The position numbers were made by a program, and so were the translations under genes. A stretch of DNA of 64,000 nt from SIG307 sp045596385. Its GTDB lineage: Bacteria > Bacillota > Clostridia > Lachnospirales > Lachnospiraceae. Positions 59,235 to 64,000 of this stretch are shown one piece after another. Where the stretch lies: contig JAZOCC010000024.1 in assembly GCA_045596385.1 (NCBI GenBank), forward strand, positions 186,001-250,000. The letters run 5' to 3'. The notes beneath the pieces were generated by a model. It was not told where the DNA came from and did no database searches. It was given only the letters and a program-made list of their open reading frames with translations. The first letter of the stretch is position 1, and the number at the start of each line of letters is the position of its first letter.

Positions 59235-59486
59235 TTGGAAGGATGTATTGAAGAACGGGTTGTAGAGATCGCAAGGTACATAGTGGAGCACAAGGCTACC
59301 GTCAGAGAGACGGCGAAGGCCTTTGGGATAAGCAAGAGTACGGTACATAAGGACGTCACCGAGCGTCTCGCGCGGGTCAATAAAAACCTGGCCGAGGCCA
59401 CCAGAGAGGTACTGGATGTCAATAAATCCGAGCGTCACATTCGTGGGGGAATGGCTACGAGAGAGAAGTATTTACACAAGGAATAG
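59235..59486 (+). CDS. spoIIID: Stage III sporulation regulator SpoIIID
   Basis: A protein of 83 residues with the helix-turn-helix TVRETAKAFGISKSTVHKDVTERL and the C-terminal basic helix RHIRGGMATREKYLHKE. It switches mother-cell genes between sigma-E and sigma-K programmes. TTG 59235 is about seven bases after GAGGG. It has a typical sigma-E promoter. Two truncated copies of its 5' end lie upstream in this window (52995 and 55234). Confidence 0.93.
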   Translation: MEGCIEERVVEIARYIVEHKATVRETAKAFGISKSTVHKDVTERLARVNKNLAEATREVLDVNKSERHIRGGMATREKYLHKE

Positions 59487-59540
59487 AAAGGGGAGACACA
59501 CGCGGATGTTGCGTCGGAGTGTCTGCAAAACAAAGTATCG

Positions 59541-59590
59541 GAAAGCACCGGGAGAGAATACCTGTGTGCTTTCTTTATTTTTTGTTTTCT
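59541..59590 (+). terminator. Terminator of spoIIID
   Basis: A GAAAGCAC/GTGCTTTC stem (59541-59548 with 59566-59573) followed by a long T-rich run. Confidence 0.75.
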
Positions 59591-59678
59591 TTTAGCACAA
59601 GATGTGGTATGATAGATACTGGAATATTGTTTCATGGGACGATATACGAAAGTGAAGTTTGGAAAGGAAGGTACGGTC

Positions 59679-61001
59679 ATGGGAAGGATGACATTTCGCG
59701 GAGGAATACAGACGGACGACGGCAAAGTACTGTCAAAGAATAATCCTATAGCGGTACTGTTTCCGAAGGGAGATGCGGTGTTTCCTTTGTCCCAGCATAT
59801 CGGTCTCCCGGCGCGCCCGGTGGTGGCGGTAGGAGATAAGGTTTTGGTGGGCCAACGGCTTGCGGAAGCAAACGGTGTGGTCTCGGCCCATGTTATCAGC
59901 GCAGTGTCCGGCCGGGTAAAAGCTATCGAAGAGCGGCCGACGGTGTCAGGCGCAATGTGCGAGTCCATTGTAATAGAGAATGACGGTGCGTTTGCTACGG
60001 CGGAAGGAATCGGCACGAAACGGGATTATACGACGCTTTCCAAGGAAGAAATCCGGCAGTATATTAAAGATGCCGGCATCGTGGGCCTGGGTGGAACCGG
60101 GTTTCCGACCCATGTGAAGCTGACACCGAAAAAAGACGATGCCATAGAGTATGTAATTGTAAACGGAACGGAGTGTGAACCGTACCTGACCGCGGATGAC
60201 CGATTGATGCGGGAGGAAGGAAAGAAGATTGTAGACGGTTTGAAGGTAATGCTTCGGTTATTTGAAAACGCAAAGGGAAGAATTGTTGTTACCGAGGAAA
60301 AAAAGGAAGCCATCCGGAAGCTGTCCGGTTTGATAAAAAGAGAAGAACGAATCGAACTGCAGGTGGTAAAGGCGAAGTACCCGCAAGGCGCGGAGCGTAA
60401 GGTGATTCAGGTGGTCACGGGGCGTAAAATGACCTCTTCTATGATTCCGGTGGATATCGGCTGTATTGTACATAATGTGGAGACGGTAGCGGCGGTGTAT
60501 CGTGCAGTGGCGGAATCGATTCCGTTTATTCGCCGGGTGATGACGGTGTCCGGTGACGGTGTGAAGGAGCCGCAAAATGTGTTGGTTTGCCTCGGTACTT
60601 CCTTTCAGGAGCTTTTGCAACTGGCGGGCGGTGCAAAAGGGGAACCGGAGCTTTATGTGGCAGGCGGTCCCATGCGCGGTATGCGGCTTACGGATTTGTC
60701 GGTGCCGGTCACAAAGACGGTATCGGCCCTTACGGTATTTGCAAAGAATAAGGTGACTGCAATGCCTGTGAGTCCGTGTATTCGCTGCGGACGATGTATT
60801 TCGGTGTGTCCAAGCGGTTTGGTACCGCGGACGCTGATAAAATATGCGGAAGCCTCAGATAAGGAAGGCTTTGTAAAGAGGAACGGAATGGAATGCATGG
60901 AGTGCGGCTGTTGTTCCTACGTATGTCCGGCGGGTAGTCCTTTGATGCAGAATTTTAAGCAGTTGCGGCGCAGTATATTGGATGATCGCAGAAAACGATA
61001 G
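59679..61001 (+). CDS. rnfC: RnfC-like NADH-binding subunit
   Basis: A protein of 440 residues. After a flavodoxin-like N-terminal part, the NADH/FMN domain has GLGGTGFPTHVKL and NGTECEPYLTADDRLM. Two 4Fe-4S motifs end the protein: CIRCGRCISVCP and CMECGCCSYVCP. In the Rnf complex it takes electrons to or from NAD. ATG 59679 is seven bases after AAGGAAGG; the frame opens earlier at 59634. It is followed 11 bases later by rnfD only. Confidence 0.9.
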   Translation: MGRMTFRGGIQTDDGKVLSKNNPIAVLFPKGDAVFPLSQHIGLPARPVVAVGDKVLVGQRLAEANGVVSAHVISAVSGRVKAIEERPTVSGAMCESIVIENDGAFATAEGIGTKRDYTTLSKEEIRQYIKDAGIVGLGGTGFPTHVKLTPKKDDAIEYVIVNGTECEPYLTADDRLMREEGKKIVDGLKVMLRLFENAKGRIVVTEEKKEAIRKLSGLIKREERIELQVVKAKYPQGAERKVIQVVTGRKMTSSMIPVDIGCIVHNVETVAAVYRAVAESIPFIRRVMTVSGDGVKEPQNVLVCLGTSFQELLQLAGGAKGEPELYVAGGPMRGMRLTDLSVPVTKTVSALTVFAKNKVTAMPVSPCIRCGRCISVCPSGLVPRTLIKYAEASDKEGFVKRNGMECMECGCCSYVCPAGSPLMQNFKQLRRSILDDRRKR

Positions 61002-61012
61002 GAGGAGTTCTG

Positions 61013-62038
61013 ATGGAGACGGAAGAGAAGAAGGAAGGCGTGTTTGAAGTAGAAGAACAAAAGAAACCTGCACAAGTCATGCCTGAGGCGGAAGAGAGAA
61101 AGATGACGGAAGAAGCCGTGACGGAAAATGAAGCGAAGAAAACAGATATCGTTTGTGCTCCGTTTTTAAAAAATAAGGATACGATAGCAACGATTATGCG
61201 GGATGCGGTAATCGCACTGCTTCCGGCGGCGTTGTTCGGGATTTACCGATTTGGGTTCCGGGCGTTTTTGATACTGCTGTTGTCGGTCACATCCTGTGTG
61301 CTGACGGAGCATGTGAGCAAACGGATACGTAAGGTACAAGGCAGACCGTACGAGTGCAGTGCGGTGGTGACCGGCTTGCTCATGGGAATGATGCTTCCGG
61401 TGAACGTGCCCTATTGGGTTCCGGTGGCAGGCGGTGTTTTTGCCATAGGGATTATTAAGCAGTTGTTCGGCGGCCTGGGACGGAATCGTCTGAATCCGGC
61501 GGCGACGGCAAAGGCCCTGTTTTTGGTTCTGGTGGTGCCGCTTCTGGGAATTTCGATGAAGGGCTACATGGTGACCTGGAGCGAGAGTACCCTCTCCGAT
61601 TTGTTTTTCGGATTTTCTGTAGGTATGGCAGGAGAGGTCAGTGTGTTCCTACTGTTACTGGGAGGCTTGTATCTGGTATTCGGTAAGGTGATTTCCTTAC
61701 ATACGCCGGTAGCGTATTTGGTGTCCTTTGCTGCGGTCATGGCGTTTTTCGGCGGTTACGGAACGGATCTGAAGGGGCTGGCCATGCAGTGTTGTATCGG
61801 AGGTGTGGTGCTGGGCGCATTTTTCCTGACGACGGATTATACGACCTCTCCTTTGACCGCATTGGGAAAGGTGATTTACGGCGTGATTGTAGGAGGCTTA
61901 ACCGGTGTGTTGCGTGTACAGGGTTTTGCGGTTGAGGCAGTGGCATATGCGGTAGTTCTCGGCAATTTACTGGTGCCGGTAATTGATGTGTTTACGCTTC
62001 CGAGGGCTACAGGAAAGGGCCGGAGGGCTAAAAAATGA
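61013..62038 (+). CDS. rnfD: RnfD-like membrane subunit without the flavinylation motif
   Basis: A protein of 341 residues: an acidic Glu/Lys tail of about 45 residues, then about nine membrane helices with RnfD landmarks APFLKNKDTIATIMRDAVIALLPA, QLFGGLGRNRLNPAATAKA and TTDYTTSPLTALGK. The conserved D-G-x-(S/T)-G-A-T segment that carries covalent FMN in RnfD is absent; SESTLSDLFFGF stands in its place. No rnfG, E, A or B follows. Confidence 0.85.
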   Translation: METEEKKEGVFEVEEQKKPAQVMPEAEERKMTEEAVTENEAKKTDIVCAPFLKNKDTIATIMRDAVIALLPAALFGIYRFGFRAFLILLLSVTSCVLTEHVSKRIRKVQGRPYECSAVVTGLLMGMMLPVNVPYWVPVAGGVFAIGIIKQLFGGLGRNRLNPAATAKALFLVLVVPLLGISMKGYMVTWSESTLSDLFFGFSVGMAGEVSVFLLLLGGLYLVFGKVISLHTPVAYLVSFAAVMAFFGGYGTDLKGLAMQCCIGGVVLGAFFLTTDYTTSPLTALGKVIYGVIVGGLTGVLRVQGFAVEAVAYAVVLGNLLVPVIDVFTLPRATGKGRRAKK

Positions 62039-62108
62039 AAATAGAACACCCGGCATTGGGTCGGAGTTGCTATACTATATATTTTAAGAAAGATAAGAGG
62101 ATAAGAAA

Positions 62109-62489
62109 ATGCAGTGTTCAATGTGTGGAAGAGAGATTACGAACCCGAATGCAAATTATTGCGATTATTGCGGAACGGCGGTAGGAGCGGCAGCGTACCG
62201 CGAGGTACAGCCGCAACAGCAGACGACAAACGGAACCGTGCAGAAGCCGGAGAGGGTATCTACCTGGCTGTTTCTCGGAATTATGTGTTTACCGTTTGTA
62301 CCGTTTGTAGGTTCTATTGCGTATCTGGTATTCCTGTTTTACTGGGCGTTTGCACCGAGTATCGAGGATTCCAGAAAGAGTTTTGCAAGAGCAACCTTGA
62401 TATATACCGCGATTACTTTGGTACTTTCCCTGATTCTCGTCGGTTTCCTTTTTGCGGGAATCATGAACGGTTTGGGAGATATGCTGTAA
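62109..62489 (+). CDS. Zinc-ribbon membrane protein
   Basis: A protein of 126 residues. A CxxC...CxxC ribbon (MCGREITNPNANYCDYCG) comes first, then a Gln/Thr-rich linker, and two or three membrane helices. Zinc-ribbon membrane proteins of this type are common in Firmicutes and mostly uncharacterised. It begins 71 bases after rnfD. Confidence 0.8.
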   Translation: MQCSMCGREITNPNANYCDYCGTAVGAAAYREVQPQQQTTNGTVQKPERVSTWLFLGIMCLPFVPFVGSIAYLVFLFYWAFAPSIEDSRKSFARATLIYTAITLVLSLILVGFLFAGIMNGLGDML

Positions 62490-62555
62490 AAAGGAACGGT
62501 ATAATACTGTTATAACAGGGCGGTAACCGGATTCGGGAAGAAAACGAGGGATGTT

Positions 62556-63647
62556 ATGAAATTACTTCATTGCGGAGATTTGCATCTGGATTCGGCACTG
62601 AGTGCGAATTTAGACAGTGAGAAAAAGAAGCAGAGGAAAAGTGAGCTTTTGTCTACCTTTGTGCGAATGGCGGAGTATGCCGCAGAGCACGGAGCACGGG
62701 TAATGTTAATTGCCGGTGATTTGTTTGACGGAAGAACCGTAACAAAACGGACGCAGAATATGGTGAAGGACACCGTTCTGCGCTTTTCCGATGTGGATTT
62801 TTTGTATCTGAAGGGAAATCATGATGGGGAGAATTTCCTGGAAACCTGGGAGGAACGTCCGGAGAATGTAAAGTTGTTTACGACGGATTGGACATACTAC
62901 CGGTATGAGAATGTGGTCATTGCCGGAGCGGAGTTTGACGAAAAGAACGGAGCGGCGTTGTATGATACGCTTTTGTTAAATCGCAATGATTGTAATATTG
63001 TGTTGTTACACGGTCAAACGGAGAAGTACCGCTCCGGGGAAAAGGCAGAGACGGTATCCTTATCTGCACTCAAAAATAAAAATATCGATTATCTGGCACT
63101 GGGGCATATCCATTCCTATCGTTATGAAACTCTGGACGGAAGAGGCGGGTATTGTTATCCGGGATGTCCGGAGGGCAGAGGCTTCGATGAGTGCGGAGAA
63201 AAGGGCTTTGTATGGATGGAAATCGAAGAGACTGCCATAAAGCATACCTTTGTGCCGTTTGCAACCCGTACCGTGCACGAAGTATTTGTGGATATTTCAG
63301 AGGCGGAAACCACGGTAGCGGTGGAGCAGAAGATGCGGGAGGCACTTGCACCGATTCCGGAGAAGGATTTGGTAAAGGTGTCTTTGACCGGAAAGGTGAG
63401 TTTAACTTCCGAGCGGGATTTGCAATATCTGGCAGAACGGTTTGGGAGCCGCTTCTTTGCCTTTAAGTTAAATGACAGAGAGGTAGGAATTGCTATCCGG
63501 CCGGAGGAGTATGAGAATGACATTTCTTTACGGGGCGAGTTTATCCGTACGGTGCTAAAGGGAAATTATACGGAAGAAGAAAAGAGAATGTTGTTGGAAC
63601 TGGGCATCCGTGCTCTTTCGGGAGAGGAGGCGGAAGCATGCTTTTAA
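62556..63647 (+). CDS. DNA repair exonuclease of the YhaO/SbcD type
   Basis: A protein of 363 residues. The metallophosphatase motifs are HCGDLHLD, GDLFDGR, GNHDGENF, LLHGQTE and GHIHSYR. It pairs with the ATPase gene that overlaps its 3' end by 10 bases, as SbcD pairs with SbcC or YhaO with YhaN, for trimming DNA ends and hairpins. ATG 62556 follows a GAGG. Confidence 0.88.
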   Translation: MKLLHCGDLHLDSALSANLDSEKKKQRKSELLSTFVRMAEYAAEHGARVMLIAGDLFDGRTVTKRTQNMVKDTVLRFSDVDFLYLKGNHDGENFLETWEERPENVKLFTTDWTYYRYENVVIAGAEFDEKNGAALYDTLLLNRNDCNIVLLHGQTEKYRSGEKAETVSLSALKNKNIDYLALGHIHSYRYETLDGRGGYCYPGCPEGRGFDECGEKGFVWMEIEETAIKHTFVPFATRTVHEVFVDISEAETTVAVEQKMREALAPIPEKDLVKVSLTGKVSLTSERDLQYLAERFGSRFFAFKLNDREVGIAIRPEEYENDISLRGEFIRTVLKGNYTEEEKRMLLELGIRALSGEEAEACF

Positions 63648-64000
63648 AACGTTGTTATGTACAGGGCTTTGGCAAGCTAACGGAGTTTTCTTATGAGTTT
63701 ACCGAAGGCCTCAATGTGATTTGTACGGAAAACGGCTGGGGAAAAAGTACCTTTGCCGCATTTTTGCGTGCCATGTTTTACGGCCTGCCCCAGGCAAGTG
63801 CCCGTACGAAATTGGAGGAGGCGGAACGCCGGAAGTACCGGCCGTGGAACGGCGGCGTGATGGGCGGTTCCCTGGTGTTTGAAGTAAACGGAAAAGAATA
63901 TAAGGCAGAGCGTACCTTCGGGAAAAAGGAAGCAGAGGATACGTTTCGTTTGATAGATTTATCTACGAACCTGGAGTCAGCGGATTTTTCTGCGGACCTG
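63638..64000 (+). CDS. YhaN-like AAA ATPase (3' end outside window)
   Basis: Only the first 121 codons are visible. ATG 63638 overlaps the YhaO-like gene. The Walker A-like ENGWGKSTFAAFLRAMFYG is typical of YhaN/SbcC-type ATPase heads. The rest is cut off by the window end. Confidence 0.83.
   Translation, partial: MLLKRCYVQGFGKLTEFSYEFTEGLNVICTENGWGKSTFAAFLRAMFYGLPQASARTKLEEAERRKYRPWNGGVMGGSLVFEVNGKEYKAERTFGKKEAEDTFRLIDLSTNLESADFSADL

Noticed and set aside
1..64000. tRNA, rRNA, CRISPR, insertion sequences or prophage
   Set aside because: I looked for T-loop GTTCRA patterns, repeat-spacer arrays and transposase or phage motifs and found none that held up.

Overview
The window looks like chromosomal DNA of an anaerobic, flagellated, spore-forming member of the Clostridia, most likely Lachnospiraceae. 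The evidence is a short Firmicutes-type primary sigma factor, the mother-cell sporulation regulator SpoIIID with a sigma-E-like promoter, an Rnf-type gene pair, a flgM-flgN-flgK-flgK-flgL-fliW-csrA-flaG-fliD-fliS flagellar cluster, TagF/TagD teichoic-acid-type enzymes, and cytoplasmic xylan-oligosaccharide-type glycosidases. Ribosome sites are strong AGGAGG types and intrinsic terminators are abundant. I see no rRNA, tRNA, CRISPR array, insertion sequence or prophage.

Layout. 1-3418: a truncated repeat protein, then an MBOAT acyltransferase and a DHHW/AlgJ-like partner, a likely surface-polymer acylation pair. 3565-8105: rpoD (minus), a GH3 lipoprotein, a voltage-sensor K+ channel with two TrkA-C domains (minus), and a small membrane protein. 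8265-13189: an HTH/HipA-like kinase pair, then a response regulator, ABC transporter and histidine kinase module with four direct TCTTGAC repeats in front of the ABC genes. 13324-20000: a hypothetical gene, a large palindromic element, parC-parE (minus) and a membrane lipase (minus). 20162-22611: a coiled-coil protein and two membrane proteases. 22724-27611: a PHP hydrolase, a 1254-residue triple-domain TagF/GT4 fusion and TagD. 27814-33725: an ECF sigma factor, its presumed membrane anti-sigma factor and two large lipoproteins, which together carry five copies of one extracytoplasmic domain. 33811-34557: an SDR oxidoreductase (minus).

35149-47829 is the late flagellar cluster: anti-sigma-28 FlgM, chaperones FlgN and FliS plus a FliT-like candidate, two FlgK paralogues, FlgL, the FliW/CsrA translational switch, FlaG, an enlarged FliD and a secreted protein of unknown role. 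Sigma-28-type promoters precede flgM and flaG. Upstream of flgM lies a pair of stable hairpins that each show GGA in the loop, a pattern that could bind CsrA. 47881-52977 holds a GH5 glycosidase, a transglutaminase-like protein, a GH8 exo-oligoxylanase and an MFS transporter.

52978-59486 is a mosaic of small regulatory and hypothetical genes: a Crh-like HPr homologue, a DUF2798 membrane protein behind a structured attenuator-like leader, a tyrosine-type phosphatase, a WYL regulator, a DUF3795 protein, an AlkZ-like protein and a YafQ-type toxin-antitoxin pair. The 5' end of spoIIID, with its sigma-E-type promoter, occurs three times here. Two copies are truncated (about 53.0 and 55.3 kb) and one is complete (59.2 kb). 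59679-64000 holds rnfC and rnfD without the other rnf genes, a zinc-ribbon membrane protein, and a YhaO/YhaN-like (SbcCD-type) nuclease pair cut by the window end.

The best candidates for undescribed biology are the five-copy-domain ECF system, the truncated spoIIID copies, the GGA-loop hairpin pair beside the CsrA/FliW flagellar cluster, and the orphan rnfCD pair that lacks the flavinylation motif.
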